NCBI RefSeq assembly: GCF_000972865.1
Contig: NZ_CP011144.1
Coordinates: forward strand, 868,001 to 932,000
Direction: 5' to 3'
From: Pseudoxanthomonas suwonensis
GTDB lineage: Bacteria; Pseudomonadota; Gammaproteobacteria; Xanthomonadales; Xanthomonadaceae
Length of the DNA: 64,000 bases
Shown: piece by piece, positions 15,279-27,080 of the stretch
Numbering within the stretch: the stretch's first letter is position 1
How the letters are laid out: every line of letters starts with the position of its first letter
Translations under genes and position numbers: made by a program
Notes under the pieces: model-generated
The model's input: only the letters and a program-made list of their open reading frames with translations
Database searches by the model: none
Told to the model about the DNA's origin: nothing

Positions 15279-16142
15279 TCAATCCGGTCGCGGGCGCGCC
15301 AACGCATCCCGCAATGGCGAATCCGACACGCCGGCCGCGACCCAGGCATTCCACTGCCGCGGCAACCGCGCCAGTGCATCCTGCGCCACGTCCGGGTCGG
15401 CGAACTCGACGAAGCATCCGCTGCCGGTGCCGGTCAGGCGCGGCAGCCCGATCCGCGCCAATCCGGCGAACACGGCCTCGATGGCCGGTTCGCGGCGGCG
15501 CAGGACCGGCTCGAACGCATTGTCGAGCACCGTTCCGGCAGCGAAGTCGGCTATTTTCGCGGGCGGGGAATCCCGCGTCAAATCCGGGGACTGGAACAGC
15601 GCGGCGGTCGGCACGTGGATCCCGGGGTCGACCAGGACGTACCAGGCCGGCGGCAGGTCGACCGGCTGCAGGCGCTCGCCCACCCCTTCGGCCCAGGCGC
15701 TGCGGCCGCGCACGAACACCGGTACGTCCGCGCCGAGCCGCACGCCCAATGCGGCCAGCCGGCCCTCGCCCAGCCCCAGCCCCCAGAGCCGGTCCAGGGC
15801 GCACAGCACGGTGGCCGCATCGGACGAGCCACCACCGAAGCCGCCGCCGGCCGGAATGCGCTTTTCGACGTGGATGTCGACACCTTGAGCGCAGTTGGCC
15901 TCGTTTTTCAGGAGAGCCGCCGCGCGCACCGCCAGGTCGGCCGGGTCGTCGACCCCGGGCAGGCGGTCGCCCTGGCGCACGATCCGGCCATCGGCGCGCA
16001 CCCGCAGCCGGATCCGGTCGCCCCAGTCCAGCAGGCGGAACACGGTCTGCAGTTCGTGGTAGCCGTCGGCGCGGCGGCCGGTGATGCGCAGGAACAGGTT
16101 CAGCTTGGCCGGCGCCGGCCACTCGCTCCAGCCCACACTCAC
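15279..16142 (-). CDS. ispE: 4-diphosphocytidyl-2-C-methyl-D-erythritol kinase
   Basis: GHMP kinase of the non-mevalonate isoprenoid pathway, 287 residues with the chosen start. The substrate motif [20 protein letters not shown] is near the N-terminus, and the glycine-rich ATP loop [17 protein letters not shown] is intact. I chose the GTG at 16142 because it overlaps the lolB stop as GTGA; another GTG two codons later (16136) is possible. Its neighbours lolB (upstream) and tRNA-Gln (downstream) are conserved. Confidence 0.95.
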   Translation of the reverse strand: MSVGWSEWPAPAKLNLFLRITGRRADGYHELQTVFRLLDWGDRIRLRVRADGRIVRQGDRLPGVDDPADLAVRAAALLKNEANCAQGVDIHVEKRIPAGGGFGGGSSDAATVLCALDRLWGLGLGEGRLAALGVRLGADVPVFVRGRSAWAEGVGERLQPVDLPPAWYVLVDPGIHVPTAALFQSPDLTRDSPPAKIADFAAGTVLDNAFEPVLRRREPAIEAVFAGLARIGLPRLTGTGSGCFVEFADPDVAQDALARLPRQWNAWVAAGVSDSPLRDALARPRPD

Positions 16143-16765
16143 GGCGCCGCTTCCCAGCGGTCGACCACCAGGCGGACCCGGGCGCCGTCGCGGCTGGCCT
16201 GCAGCCGGCGCGGCATTTCCGGCCAGCCGTCCGCCGCCGGCTGCCATTCCTGGTAGTCCACGGTCCAGCCGTCGGCGACCAGCCGCCGCAGCCGCCCGTC
16301 GTCGCCGAATTCCTGCCCGGCGCCGGCCGGCGCCGGCAGCCCGCGCACCCACCAGGCCATGGCCTCGACCGGGATCGGCCAGCCGGTGGCCTGCCACAGC
16401 AGGGCCTCGGCATCGGGACCCGAGTACGGGCCGCCCTCCAGGCCTTCCAGGGTGGCCCCGCCCGGCTCACCGGACAGCCGCCAGCTCTGCCGGGTTACCG
16501 GCGCGCCGAGCGAGACGCGGTAAGCCGGCCCCTGCTGCTGCCAGTCCAGGCGGCCGCTGCCGCCCTTGTCGCCGACGCTGACCGCGATCCGGCCCTGCAT
16601 CGACCAGGCCGGGATCACCTCCAGCCGTTGCTGGCGTTCCTGCTGGCGGGCCTGGGCCTCGGCGGCGTCGACCGCCGGCGCCGGCGGCCGCACCGGCGCG
16701 GAGGTGCAGGCGGCGAGCAGGACCGTGGCCAGCGCCGCGCCGGCCAGGCGGAAGCGGCGGCTCAC
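16139..16765 (-). CDS. lolB: Outer-membrane lipoprotein LolB
   Basis: Inserts lipoproteins into the outer membrane after LolA delivery. It has 208 residues from a GTG start at 16765 that overlaps the stop of the TPR gene (GTGA). The signal peptide ends in the lipobox LLAAC with the lipidated Cys at residue 20. The LolB fold segment [25 protein letters not shown] follows, and the C-terminus has [13 protein letters not shown]. The TPR-lolB-ispE order is typical of Xanthomonads. Confidence 0.93.
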   Translation of the reverse strand: MSRRFRLAGAALATVLLAACTSAPVRPPAPAVDAAEAQARQQERQQRLEVIPAWSMQGRIAVSVGDKGGSGRLDWQQQGPAYRVSLGAPVTRQSWRLSGEPGGATLEGLEGGPYSGPDAEALLWQATGWPIPVEAMAWWVRGLPAPAGAGQEFGDDGRLRRLVADGWTVDYQEWQPAADGWPEMPRRLQASRDGARVRLVVDRWEAAP

Positions 16766-18522
16766 CGGGCCGGCTCCGGCTCGGGGACCGGCGGCGGCAG
16801 GGTCACCTGCAGCTTGTCCAGCGCGCGGCGCAGCGAGCGGTTGTCCGGGTCGAGCCGGCGCGACTCCTCGAAGTAGCGCCTGGCCTCTTCCCGGCGGCCC
16901 AGCACCCACAACACCTCGCCGACGTGCGCGCCGATCTCTGGGTCCTTCAGCATGCCCCAGGCACGGCGCAACTCGACCAGCGCCTCCTCGTTGCGGCCCA
17001 GCCGGTACAGGACCCAGCCATAGCTGTCGACGATGGCGGCGTTGTCCGGCTCGGCGGTGCGGGCACGGTCGATCAGCTCCAGCGCCTCCTGGTAGCGGTG
17101 GGTGCGGTCGGCCAGGGTGTAGCCGAGCGCGTTGAGCGCGGCCACGTTCTCCGGCTCGGCGACCAGCACCTTGCGCAGGTCGGCCTCGGTGCGGTCGATC
17201 CGGTCCTGCCGCTCCCAGGCCAGCGCGCGCGCGTACAGCAGCGCCGAATCGTCGGGATACGCGGCCAGGCCGCGGCCGAGCGCCTCGATCTCGCCGCCGG
17301 TATCGCCGGCGCGCTGCCGCAGTTCGCCTTCCAGCAGGTAGGCGTTGCGGCGCGCCTCGTCGTCGCTGCCGGCATCGTTCTGCAAGGCGTGGGCCTCGGC
17401 ATAGGCCTCGGCCACCTTCCCCTGCTCGTACAGCGCCGCGGCGATGCGGATCCGGGCCTCGGCCCGCTGCGGCCCGCCGGGCACGCCGCGGTACCAGTCC
17501 ACCGCCTCGGCCGGACGCTTGAGGAACTCGGCGATCCGCCCGAGCAGCATGCGCCGGGCCGGGTCGGGCCGGCCGCCGTCCGCGGCGGAAAGCTCGTCGT
17601 AGAGCGTCGCCAGCGTCGGGCCGTCGTCGCCTCGGGCCAGCAGCGAGGCGCGGATCCCGTAGCTCTGGGTGTCCTGCAGCCCCAGCGCCATGACCCGCGC
17701 GGCGGCGGCGAAGTCGCCCAGCGATTCGTAGGCGGCCGCGAGCATGCCGCGGACCTCCGGATCGGCGGCCGCGCGCGGTTCGGCCACGGCCAGCATCGCC
17801 CGCGCCCGGTCGGTCTGCCCGGCCTGGTGCAGCTGGCCGGCGCGCAGCACCGCCACCCGCGGTTCGTCGGGGAAGCGCCTGACCATCTCGTCGATGATGC
17901 GCGCGGACAGCTTCGGCGCATCCAGGCGCAGCGACAGCCGCCCGAACTCCTGCCAGGCCTGCAGCTGTTCCGGGATCGCGCCGCGGTCGACCAGGTCGCC
18001 CAGGACCCGCGCGACCACGTCCGGGTCGCGGCCACCGGCCAGCGCCACCAGCGCGAAGCGCCAGGCGCGCGGATCCGGCGTGGCCAGGATCCGCAGCAGT
18101 TCGCGGCGTGCCTGGCGCACCTGGCCCTGGCGCAGGGCCAGCGAGGCGGTGGCCGTCTGCAGCGCCAGCGAATCGGGGGCGCGCTGGCGCCAGAGCTTCA
18201 GCGCCTGCCCGGCGCGCGCGTCGTCGTTGGCGAGCATGGCGATGCGCGTGGCCCGCTCGGCCAGCAGCACGTCGCCCTCGGCCGCCCGCGCCGCCTCCAG
18301 GTACCAGCGCGCGGCATCGGCCAGCTGGCCGGCCTGGAAGGCGTATTCGCCGGCCATCAGCTGTTCGAGCGGGACCGCGGCGGGGACCGGCGGCGCGGCG
18401 GGTGCGGCGGTGGCGGGGCCAGCGGCGGACAGGGCCAGCAGCAGCCAGGGCAGCCGGCTCGGGCGACGGGAATGCGGACGCGGGCGTCCGGATGCGGCGA
18501 CGGAAAGCTCAGGTTCGGGCAT
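16762..18522 (-). CDS. Secreted or periplasmic TPR-repeat protein
   Basis: Protein of 586 residues with a short basic N-terminus, a hydrophobic stretch (WLLLALSAAGPATA, about residues 23-36) that looks like a signal peptide, then many helical tetratricopeptide units to the end. Clear TPR units include YEQGKVAEAYAEAHAL and LYRLGRNEEALVELRRAWG. The start MPEPELSVAAS at 18522 was preferred over an upstream ATG that lies in the divergent promoter. It is the first gene of a unit with lolB and ispE, coupled by overlapping stop and start codons. The context suggests a role in outer-membrane lipoprotein or envelope assembly, but that is inference. Confidence 0.85.
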   Translation of the reverse strand: MPEPELSVAASGRPRPHSRRPSRLPWLLLALSAAGPATAAPAAPPVPAAVPLEQLMAGEYAFQAGQLADAARWYLEAARAAEGDVLLAERATRIAMLANDDARAGQALKLWRQRAPDSLALQTATASLALRQGQVRQARRELLRILATPDPRAWRFALVALAGGRDPDVVARVLGDLVDRGAIPEQLQAWQEFGRLSLRLDAPKLSARIIDEMVRRFPDEPRVAVLRAGQLHQAGQTDRARAMLAVAEPRAAADPEVRGMLAAAYESLGDFAAAARVMALGLQDTQSYGIRASLLARGDDGPTLATLYDELSAADGGRPDPARRMLLGRIAEFLKRPAEAVDWYRGVPGGPQRAEARIRIAAALYEQGKVAEAYAEAHALQNDAGSDDEARRNAYLLEGELRQRAGDTGGEIEALGRGLAAYPDDSALLYARALAWERQDRIDRTEADLRKVLVAEPENVAALNALGYTLADRTHRYQEALELIDRARTAEPDNAAIVDSYGWVLYRLGRNEEALVELRRAWGMLKDPEIGAHVGEVLWVLGRREEARRYFEESRRLDPDNRSLRRALDKLQVTLPPPVPEPEPAR

Positions 18523-18533
18523 TGGCACCCACC

Positions 18534-18553
18534 GGGCCGTAAAATGGCGGCCC
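18534..18553 (+). promoter_or_regulatory. hemA -10 region within a GGGCCG/CGGCCC palindrome
   Basis: TAAAAT (18540-18545, five of six matches to a -10) lies in the centre of the palindrome GGGCCG-N8-CGGCCC, about 43 bases before hemA. A clear -35 is not visible. The dyad across the -10 could be an operator or a chance stem; the TPR gene diverges from the same spacer. Confidence 0.45.
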
Positions 18554-18587
18554 AAACAAGCCAGCAGATTATCGCAAGCACCTGAAC

Positions 18588-19883
18588 ATGACGCTGTGGC
18601 TCCTCGGCCTCAACCACCAGACCGCGCCGGTCGACCTGCGCGAACGGGTGGCGTTTGCCGGCGAAACGGCAGGCCAGGCGCTGGCCGCGCTGCGCGCCCT
18701 GCCGGAAGTCTCCGAGGCCGCGCTGCTGTCGACCTGCAACCGCACCGAGGTCTATGCGGTCGCCTCCGACGGCGAGGCGCTGGCGGCCTGGCTGGACGGC
18801 CACGCCCAGGGCCTGGGCGCCTACCTGTACCTGCACCGCGACGCCGACGCCGTGCGCCACCTGTTCCGGGTCGCCACCGGGCTGGACTCGATGGTGCTGG
18901 GCGAGCCGCAGATCCTGGGCCAGGTGAAGGACGCCTGGTCGCTGGCGCGCCAGCACGGCGCCCTCGGCGGGCGCCTGGACCGGCTGTTCCAGCAGACCTT
19001 CGCGGTGGCCAAGCGCGCCCGCACCGACACCCGGATCGGCGCCAACCCGGTGTCGGTCGCCTCCACCGCGGTGCGCCTGGCGCAGGACTCCTTTGCCCGC
19101 CTGCCCGATTCCACCGTGCTGCTGGTCGGCGCCGGCGAGACCATCGAACTGGCCGCCCGCCACCTGGCCAAGGGCGGCGTGGGCCGGCTGCTGGTCGCCA
19201 ACCGCACCCTCGCCCACGCCCAGGACCTGGCCAGCCGCCACGGCGGCTACGCCCTGCCGCTGGCCGAGCTGGACCGCCACCTGGCCGAGGCCGACGTGGT
19301 GTTCTCGGCCACCGCCAGCCGCGAGCCGGTGCTGCGCCAGACCCAGGTCGAGGCCGCGCTGGCCGCCCGCCGGCGCAAGCCGGTGCTGCTGTTCGACCTG
19401 GCCGTGCCTCGCGACATCGAGCCGGGCGTGGCCGGCCTGTCCGACGCCTACCTCTATACCGTCGACGACCTCGAGCGCGCGGTCGAGGACAATCGCCGCA
19501 GCCGCCACGAAGCCGCCGAGGCGGCCGAGGCGATCATCGACCTGCAGGTCGCCCGTTACATGGAGACCCTGCGCGCCGGCGAGCGCCAGGACACGCTCAA
19601 GCGCCTGCGAGCGCTGGGCGACAGCACCCGCGACGAACTCCTGGCCCGCGCCCGCCAGCAGCTGGCCGGCGGCCGCGAACCGGACGAAGTGCTGCAGCTC
19701 CTCGCCCACACCCTGACCAACCGCCTGCTGCACCCGCCGACTGCCGCGCTGCGCGAGGCCGCGCTCAGCGGCGACGCCGAGCTGGCGCGCGCGGCCGAGC
19801 GCCTGTTCCCGGAAAAGGCGCCCTACACCCACCCCCACCTCCCTCCGCCGCGACTGCCCGATGACCCCGAGCCTGCGCCGTAA
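18588..19883 (+). CDS. hemA: Glutamyl-tRNA reductase
   Basis: First committed enzyme of tetrapyrrole synthesis by the C5 route: it reduces glutamyl-tRNA to glutamate-1-semialdehyde with NADPH. It has 431 residues. The catalytic Cys50 lies in [11 protein letters not shown], the signature segment with [17 protein letters not shown] follows, then the NADPH-binding motif [12 protein letters not shown] and a C-terminal helical dimerisation domain. The gene diverges from the TPR gene. Its last 23 bases overlap prfA, which suggests coupled translation, a pairing seen in many Proteobacteria. Confidence 0.97.
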   Translation: MTLWLLGLNHQTAPVDLRERVAFAGETAGQALAALRALPEVSEAALLSTCNRTEVYAVASDGEALAAWLDGHAQGLGAYLYLHRDADAVRHLFRVATGLDSMVLGEPQILGQVKDAWSLARQHGALGGRLDRLFQQTFAVAKRARTDTRIGANPVSVASTAVRLAQDSFARLPDSTVLLVGAGETIELAARHLAKGGVGRLLVANRTLAHAQDLASRHGGYALPLAELDRHLAEADVVFSATASREPVLRQTQVEAALAARRRKPVLLFDLAVPRDIEPGVAGLSDAYLYTVDDLERAVEDNRRSRHEAAEAAEAIIDLQVARYMETLRAGERQDTLKRLRALGDSTRDELLARARQQLAGGREPDEVLQLLAHTLTNRLLHPPTAALREAALSGDAELARAAERLFPEKAPYTHPHLPPPRLPDDPEPAP

Positions 19884-20943
19884 GCTGGAAGCGCTGGCCG
19901 AGCGCCGCGAAGAACTCGAACGCCTGCTCGCCGACCCCGGCGTGGTCGCCGACAACGCGCGCTTCCGCGACCTGTCGCGCGAATTCGCCCAGTTGGAGCC
20001 GGTCGCCGCCGCGCTGGCCGCCGAAGCGAAAGCCAAGGCCGACCTCGCCTCGGCCGAGGCGATGCGCGACGACCCGGAGCTGGCCGAGCTGGCCGGCGAG
20101 GAGATCACCGCCGCGCGCGAACGGCTGGAATTCCTGGACGGCGAGCTGGCCCTGCTGCTGGTGCCGAAGGACCCGCGCGACGACGGCAACCTGTTCCTGG
20201 AGGTGCGCGCCGGCACCGGCGGCGACGAGGCGGCGCTGTTCGCCGGCGACCTGTTCCGGATGTACGCGCGCTACGCCGAGCGCCAGGGCTGGAAGGTCGA
20301 GGTCGAGTCGGAGAACCCGGGCGAACACGGCGGGCACAAGGAGATCGTGGCCCGCATCGTCGGCCGCGGCGCCTATTCGCGGCTGAAGTTCGAGTCCGGC
20401 ACCCATCGCGTACAGCGGGTGCCGGCGACCGAGTCGCAGGGCCGCATCCACACCTCGGCGGCGACCGTGGCGATCATCCCCGAGGCCGACGAGATCGAGG
20501 AGATCGCGATCAACCCGGCTGACCTGAAGGTCGACACCTTCCGCTCCTCCGGCGCCGGCGGCCAGCATGTCAACAAGACCGATTCGGCGATCCGCATCAC
20601 CCACCTGCCGACCGGCGTGGTGGTGGAGAGCCAGACCGAGCGCAGCCAGCACGCCAACCGCGACAAGGCGATGAAGCGGCTGAAGGCGCAGCTGCTCGAC
20701 GCCGAGCGCGGCCGGCAGCAGGCCGCGCAGGCCGAGTCGCGGCGGCTGCAGGTCGGCAGCGGCGACCGCAGCCAGCGCATCCGCACCTACAACTTCCCGC
20801 AGGGCCGGATCACCGACCACCGGGTCGAGGGCCTGACCCTGTACGACCTGCCGGACATCCTCGAAGGCGACCTCGACCCACTGGTCACCCGCCTGCAACA
20901 GGAACACCAGGCCGACGAACTGGCGCGGCTGACGGCGGAGTGA
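19861..20943 (+). CDS. prfA: Peptide chain release factor 1
   Basis: Recognises UAA and UAG and triggers peptide release. It has 360 residues. The codon-recognition tripeptide PAT lies at 188-190 and the catalytic GGQ at 233-235 ([15 protein letters not shown]), the same numbers as E. coli RF1. Its GGQ is the substrate of PrmC, encoded at 43372 in this window rather than next to prfA. A repeat-rich spacer follows. Confidence 0.98.
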   Translation: MTPSLRRKLEALAERREELERLLADPGVVADNARFRDLSREFAQLEPVAAALAAEAKAKADLASAEAMRDDPELAELAGEEITAARERLEFLDGELALLLVPKDPRDDGNLFLEVRAGTGGDEAALFAGDLFRMYARYAERQGWKVEVESENPGEHGGHKEIVARIVGRGAYSRLKFESGTHRVQRVPATESQGRIHTSAATVAIIPEADEIEEIAINPADLKVDTFRSSGAGGQHVNKTDSAIRITHLPTGVVVESQTERSQHANRDKAMKRLKAQLLDAERGRQQAAQAESRRLQVGSGDRSQRIRTYNFPQGRITDHRVEGLTLYDLPDILEGDLDPLVTRLQQEHQADELARLTAE

Positions 20944-21273
20944 GTTTTGCGCTCGGGCTGTGTTTGGTGTTCGGGCGTGAAAGGCACCAGCCTGAGCAAC
21001 AGCAACAGCAACAGCTAAGCTGAAGCGCCTGCTTTGGAGGGGTCCGCCGTGCCCAGGGGGTCTGGCGCATCGCTCCGCTGCGGCGTCCTGCCTCCGAGTC
21101 GCGACCGCAGCACATCCCTGTGCTGCTTGCGCCAGACCCCCTGGGCACGACGGCCTCGGGAGCTTTGGGGGCGTGGCTTCGATCAGACGAGCAACAACAA
21201 AGGCACCCCTCCCCGGCCCTCCCCTTCGCCTGCGGCGAAAGGGAGGGGGCAAACCCGCGAAGGCGCCGCTCTC

Positions 21274-21367
21274 TGTAGGAGCGGGCATCACCGCGACCCG
21301 ACGCCGTCGGCCCAGGCGACGCCCTCCTGATTGCAACGCCCGTGTCGCGGTGATGCCCGCTCCTACA
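21274..21367. repeat. REP doublet 1
   Basis: TGTAGGAGCGGGCATCACC on the left and its near complement ending GCTCCTACA on the right flank a conserved middle (GCCGTCGG..CAGGCGAC..GACGCCCG type). It lies inside the prfA-moaB composite. Confidence 0.85.
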
Positions 21368-21452
21368 AAAGCCGTGCGCTGGTCGTCGCCGGTGAACGAA
21401 GCCACGACCCCAAAGCTCCCCGAAGACGTGGCGGGCCGGGAGTATTGCGGCA

Positions 21453-21498
21453 GCGGCCATGGATGGCCGCGTCGGCGAGTCGGCACAGGGATGTGCCG
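21453..21498. repeat. CATGGATG double hairpin, copy 4
   Basis: GCGGCCAT-GG-ATGGCCGC (21453-21470), a ten-base spacer, then CGGCACA-GGGA-TGTGCCG (21481-21498). The first hairpin matches the copy at 10983. It is enclosed by the 17-base inverted repeat at 21434/21508. Confidence 0.7.
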
Positions 21499-21563
21499 TC
21501 GAGACGACCGCAATACTCCCGGCCTGCCGCGGCTCAGACCGAAGCCGACCACACCCGGCGCTC

Positions 21564-21648
<85 letters not shown>

Positions 21649-21679
21649 TCCAGCATCTCCCCGTCGCCGGGTATAGGCT

Positions 21680-22204
21680 ATGCCCATGACCGCCGGCTCC
21701 GACTTCATCCCGCTCGACGTCTGCGTGCTGACCGTGTCGGACACGCGCACCGCCGACAACGACACCTCCGGCGACTGGCTCGCCGCGGCGCTGGCCGAGG
21801 CCGGCCACCGCGTCCACGCCCGCGCCCTGCTGCCCGACGACCGCTACCGCCTGCGCGCGACCGTGTCGCAGTGGATCGCCGACCCGCAGGTCGACGGCAT
21901 CCTCGTCACCGGCGGCACCGGCTTCACCGGCCGCGACTCCACCCCCGAAGCGCTGCTGCCGCTGCTCGACAAGCAGATGCCCGGCTTCGGCGAACTGTTC
22001 CGCGCGGTCAGTGTCGAGGAGATCGGCACCTCCTCGCTGCAGTCGCGCGCCTTCGCCGGCCTGGCCAACGCCACCTTCCTGTTCGCCCTGCCCGGCTCCA
22101 CCTCGGCCTGCCGCACGGCCTGGGAGAAGATCATCCGGCACCAGCTCGACGCCCGCACCAGACCCTGCAACCTCGCCACGCTGCGCCCGCGGCTGCGCGA
22201 ATAG
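21680..22204 (+). CDS. moaB: Molybdenum cofactor biosynthesis protein MoaB
   Basis: MoaB/MogA-family protein of 174 residues that binds molybdopterin and, in the family, helps adenylation or is a paralogue of MogA. The fold motif [20 protein letters not shown] (about residues 75-95) and [19 protein letters not shown] are typical. An in-frame ATG two codons later (21686) is an alternative start. TATAGG lies only a few bases before the ATG, so a leaderless transcript is possible. It precedes ppk2 by 16 bases. The modABC transporter is also in this window (57983). Confidence 0.93.
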   Translation: MPMTAGSDFIPLDVCVLTVSDTRTADNDTSGDWLAAALAEAGHRVHARALLPDDRYRLRATVSQWIADPQVDGILVTGGTGFTGRDSTPEALLPLLDKQMPGFGELFRAVSVEEIGTSSLQSRAFAGLANATFLFALPGSTSACRTAWEKIIRHQLDARTRPCNLATLRPRLRE

Positions 22205-22220
22205 GACCGAGGACACCGGC

Positions 22221-23045
22221 ATGGCCGACAGCGGTGACGCGCGCAAGCGCGGCAAGCCCAAGGCGCTGCGCAAGGGCGACTACAAGGACCTGGTCGCCCC
22301 CATGCAGCTGGAGCTCACCCGCATGGCCGAATGGCTGCAGGCCACCGGCCTGCGCCTGGTGGTCCTGTTCGAGGGCCGCGACACCGCCGGCAAGGGCGGC
22401 GCGATCAAGGCCCTGTCCGAACACCTCAACCCGCGCCAGTGCCGCGTCACGGCGCTGCCGCGGCCGACCGAGCGCGAGACCACCCAGTGGTACTTCCAGC
22501 GCTACGTCGCCCACCTGCCCGCGGCCGGCGAGATGACCCTGTTCGACCGCAGCTGGTACAACCGCGCCGGGGTCGAGCGGGTGATGGGTTACTGCACCCA
22601 CACCGAGTACACCGCGTTCCTGCACCAGGCGCCGCAGTTCGAGCGGATGCTGGTCGACGACGGCATCCTCCTGTTCAAGTACTGGCTGTGCGTGGACCAG
22701 GTCGAACAGGAGAAGCGCTTCGCCGAGCGCCACGAGAACCCGCTCAAGGGCTGGAAGCTCTCGCCCGTGGACCTGGAGGCGCGCCGACGCTACCCCGAGT
22801 ACACCCGCGCCCGCGAGGAGATGCTCGCCGCCACCCACACCCCGCATGCACCGTGGACCCTGGTGGACTTCAACGACCAGCGCCGCGGCCGGCTGACCCT
22901 GATCCGCGACCTGCTCGACCGCCTGCCCGACGTGACGGTGCCCAACGACCGGCCCGCACTGACCCCGCTGCGCGGCAAGCCCAGGCGTGAGCGCTACGGC
23001 GTGCTCGAACCGATCCCGGCGTACGCGCCCCGCGGCGACGGCTGA
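22221..23045 (+). CDS. ppk2: Polyphosphate kinase 2 family protein
   Basis: Single-domain PPK2 of 274 residues, a kinase that uses polyphosphate to phosphorylate nucleotides. The Walker A motif [11 protein letters not shown] lies at about residues 50-60, Walker B is [17 protein letters not shown], and the lid segment [15 protein letters not shown] is present. The start [12 protein letters not shown] at 22221 was chosen because the frame upstream overlaps moaB. Substrate class (GDP, ADP or AMP) cannot be decided by eye. It converges on acyP with two bases between the stops. Confidence 0.93.
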   Translation: MADSGDARKRGKPKALRKGDYKDLVAPMQLELTRMAEWLQATGLRLVVLFEGRDTAGKGGAIKALSEHLNPRQCRVTALPRPTERETTQWYFQRYVAHLPAAGEMTLFDRSWYNRAGVERVMGYCTHTEYTAFLHQAPQFERMLVDDGILLFKYWLCVDQVEQEKRFAERHENPLKGWKLSPVDLEARRRYPEYTRAREEMLAATHTPHAPWTLVDFNDQRRGRLTLIRDLLDRLPDVTVPNDRPALTPLRGKPRRERYGVLEPIPAYAPRGDG

Positions 23046-23047
23046 CT

Positions 23048-23335
23048 TCAGCCGATCGCGAACCCCGCCGGCACCGCGCCGGCGTCCGGCGCCGGCAGCC
23101 GCTCCAGCGCCTCGACCCGCGCCCGCGGCGGTCCCTGCCGCAGCCAGTCCTCCAGTTCCGCCAGCGCCTGCGGCGCTCCCGCCGCGACGACCTCGACCGC
23201 GCCGTCTTCGCGGTTGACCGCGCTGCCATCCAGGCCCAGCCGCAGCGCCTGCTCGCGGGCAGAGGCGCGGAAGAACACGCCCTGCACCCGGCCGCTCACC
23301 CGCCAGCGCAGCGCCTGGCGCGCGGCACCGCTCAT
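23048..23335 (-). CDS. acyP: Acylphosphatase
   Basis: Hydrolyses acyl phosphates. It has 95 residues. The signature VSGRVQGVFFRASAREQA includes the catalytic Arg, and the catalytic Asn is in SAVNREDGAVEVV. The start ATG at 23335 overlaps the stop of the thioredoxin-like gene (ATGA), so translation is probably coupled. The C-terminus (AGFAIG) is slightly longer than usual. Confidence 0.92.
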   Translation of the reverse strand: MSGAARQALRWRVSGRVQGVFFRASAREQALRLGLDGSAVNREDGAVEVVAAGAPQALAELEDWLRQGPPRARVEALERLPAPDAGAVPAGFAIG

Positions 23336-23907
23336 TCGATCCGGCCGCCGCCGGCCTTCACCGCGTTCTCGATGTCGTACGCGGTGACCGGGCCGAGGAA
23401 ATGCCGGGCGACCGTGCCGTCGGGCGCCAGCAGGTAGGTGGTGGGCAGCCCGCGCGGGGTGGCGAAGTCCTGCGGCGGGCTCATCGGATCGAGGATCACG
23501 ATCGGATACGACACCGGGCGCTCCTGCAGGAACGCGCGCATCTCCTCCACGGTGATGTCCTCGTAGGCCAGCCCGACCACCTCGATCTGCTGGCGCATGG
23601 TGTGCAGCGCCGCCAGTTCGGGCATCTCCTTGATGCACGGCTTGCACCAGGTGGCCCAGAAGTTCACCACCACCCAGCGGCCGCGGTGCGCGGCCAGATC
23701 GTAGAGCGTGCCGTCGACCGCCGTGGCGGCGAAGCGCGGCACTTCGGCGGTGCGTTCGACCACGCCCGGTTGCGCCAGCGGCGGCTCGGGTTGTGCTGGC
23801 GTCTGTTCCGCGGGCACGGCGGCGGGCTCGGGCACCGGCGCCTGTTCCTGGCGGCACGCCGGCAAGGCCAGCAGCAGGATGGACAGGCACAGGATCGGAA
23901 GGCGCAT
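23332..23907 (-). CDS. TlpA-like thioredoxin-fold lipoprotein
   Basis: Protein of 191 residues with a lipoprotein signal (LALPAC, Cys18), a Pro/Ala/Glu-rich linker (about 20-55), and a TlpA/ResA-type thioredoxin domain with the active site WCKPC (Cys88, Cys91) and the cis-Pro segment GLPTTYLL. It is expected to act as a membrane-anchored periplasmic thiol reductant, for example in cytochrome c maturation or disulphide repair; the target is unknown. It overlaps acyP and lies two bases after yihY. Confidence 0.92.
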   Translation of the reverse strand: MRLPILCLSILLLALPACRQEQAPVPEPAAVPAEQTPAQPEPPLAQPGVVERTAEVPRFAATAVDGTLYDLAAHRGRWVVVNFWATWCKPCIKEMPELAALHTMRQQIEVVGLAYEDITVEEMRAFLQERPVSYPIVILDPMSPPQDFATPRGLPTTYLLAPDGTVARHFLGPVTAYDIENAVKAGGGRIE

Positions 23908-23909
23908 GG

Positions 23910-25875
<1,966 letters not shown>

Positions 25876-25876
<1 letters not shown>

Positions 25877-26217
25877 TGGCCGGGCCCACTTCACCGCGCC
25901 TGACCGGTGCCGCGCTACTGGCGCTGGCGGCGCTCTACGCGCTCTGGTTCCACGACGACCGCCATGCCGTGGCGGCGCTGCTGGTGTTCGCACTGCCGCC
26001 GCTGCTGCTGGCCGTGCCGGCCTGGCGCGGCGGCCGCCGCGCGGCGTTCTGGGCCGGGGTACTGGCGCTGTTCTGGTTCAGCCACGGGGTGATGGTCGCC
26101 TGGACCCGCCCCGGCGAACTGCTGTTCGCCTGGCTGGAGATCCTGCTCTCGCTGCTGGTGATCGGCGCGAGCAGCTGGCCGGGCCTGCGCGCCCGCTTCG
26201 GTTCGCGCCGCGGCTGA
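25876..26217 (+). CDS. DUF2069-type membrane protein
   Basis: Protein of 113 residues with four predicted membrane helices and short loops, ending RARFGSRRG. It belongs by pattern to the DUF2069 proteins that follow wrbA in many gammaproteobacteria. Its start overlaps the wrbA stop (TGATG), so the two are translated together. Function unknown. Confidence 0.85.
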
Positions 26218-26375
26218 ACGGCCCGCGTGGCCGCGGGCGGCCCGGATGCCGCTGCGCGTCCCGTCGCCGACCCGCCATCGCCGATAATGGCCGCACTCCG
26301 CGGCGCGCGGCCTTTTTCACCCGCGCCCCCCTCTTCTTTCAACCCGGCGCCCGACGCCGGGCACAGGGCACCGAC

Positions 26376-26861
26376 ATGGAAGAACTGCTGATCGTCACCA
26401 CCGGCGGCACCATCGACAAGATCTACTTCGACGACAAGTCCGACTACCAGATCGGCGAGCCGCAGATCGGCACGATCCTGCGCGAGCTGGGCGTGAGCTT
26501 CCGCTTCAGCGTGATCCCGATCCTGCGCAAGGACTCGCTGCACATCACCGACGAGGACCGCGAGCTGGTCCGCGCCACCATCGCCGCCCAGCCGACCCGC
26601 CACGTGCTGGTCACCCATGGCACCGACAGCATGGTCCAGACCGGCCTGGTGCTGAAGTCGATCGCGGACAAGACCATCGTCATGACCGGCGCGCTGAGCC
26701 CGGCGCGGTTCCGTGGTTCGGACGCCGAGTTCAACATCGGCTGCGCGATCGGCGCGGTGCAGTCGCTGCCGCACGGCGTGTACATCGCCATGAACGGGCT
26801 GGTCTGGGATCCGGCGAAGGTGCGCAAGAATGTGGCGGCGAACCGGTTCGAAGCGGTCTGA
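26376..26861 (+). CDS. Short asparaginase-domain protein
   Basis: Protein of 161 residues that corresponds to the N-terminal domain of bacterial asparaginases only. Both catalytic threonine motifs are present: TTGGTIDK (Thr12) and THGTDSM (Thr83, Asp84). The whole C-terminal domain (about 130-170 residues) is missing, yet the gene ends cleanly and no remnant follows. Such single-domain proteins occur as a family in Proteobacteria, so this is probably not a pseudogene. Activity and substrate are unknown. GATAAT at 26283-26288 may be its -10. A repeat begins three bases after the stop. Confidence 0.85.
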   Translation: MEELLIVTTGGTIDKIYFDDKSDYQIGEPQIGTILRELGVSFRFSVIPILRKDSLHITDEDRELVRATIAAQPTRHVLVTHGTDSMVQTGLVLKSIADKTIVMTGALSPARFRGSDAEFNIGCAIGAVQSLPHGVYIAMNGLVWDPAKVRKNVAANRFEAV

Positions 26862-26864
26862 GCG

Positions 26865-27009
26865 CCCGTCGTCCCGGCGCACGCCGGGACCCAGTGACTT
26901 TCGCGCACGCAGGCAAGTCCGCGCGCTCGGATGGAGCAAAAGCAAAGACGCTGGGTCCCGGCTAGATCAGCCATTCGGCTGCTGTGAAGCGTTTCGCCGG
27001 GACGACGGG
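26865..27009. repeat. Intergenic inverted repeat, CCGTC..CCAGTGACT family, copy 2 with insert
   Basis: Left arm CCCGTCGTCCCGGCG to GCCGGGACCCAGTGACTT; right arm CTGGGTCCCGG to GCCGGGACGACGGG. The right arm is interrupted in its loop by about 34 bases (about 26962-26995) containing the small palindrome CAGCC-ATTC-GGCTG. It separates the asparaginase-domain gene from the SufT-like gene. Confidence 0.8.
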
Positions 27010-27080
27010 AGATTGAGGTGGCATGCGGGGAATCGGCGCGCCGATTTCCGGAGCCGGCAGGCCGGCGAGCGTCGCCGCCC

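Noticed and set aside
26376-26861. Asparaginase pseudogene
   Set aside because: Catalytic motifs are intact, there is no frameshift, and no C-terminal remnant lies downstream. A stand-alone short family is more likely.
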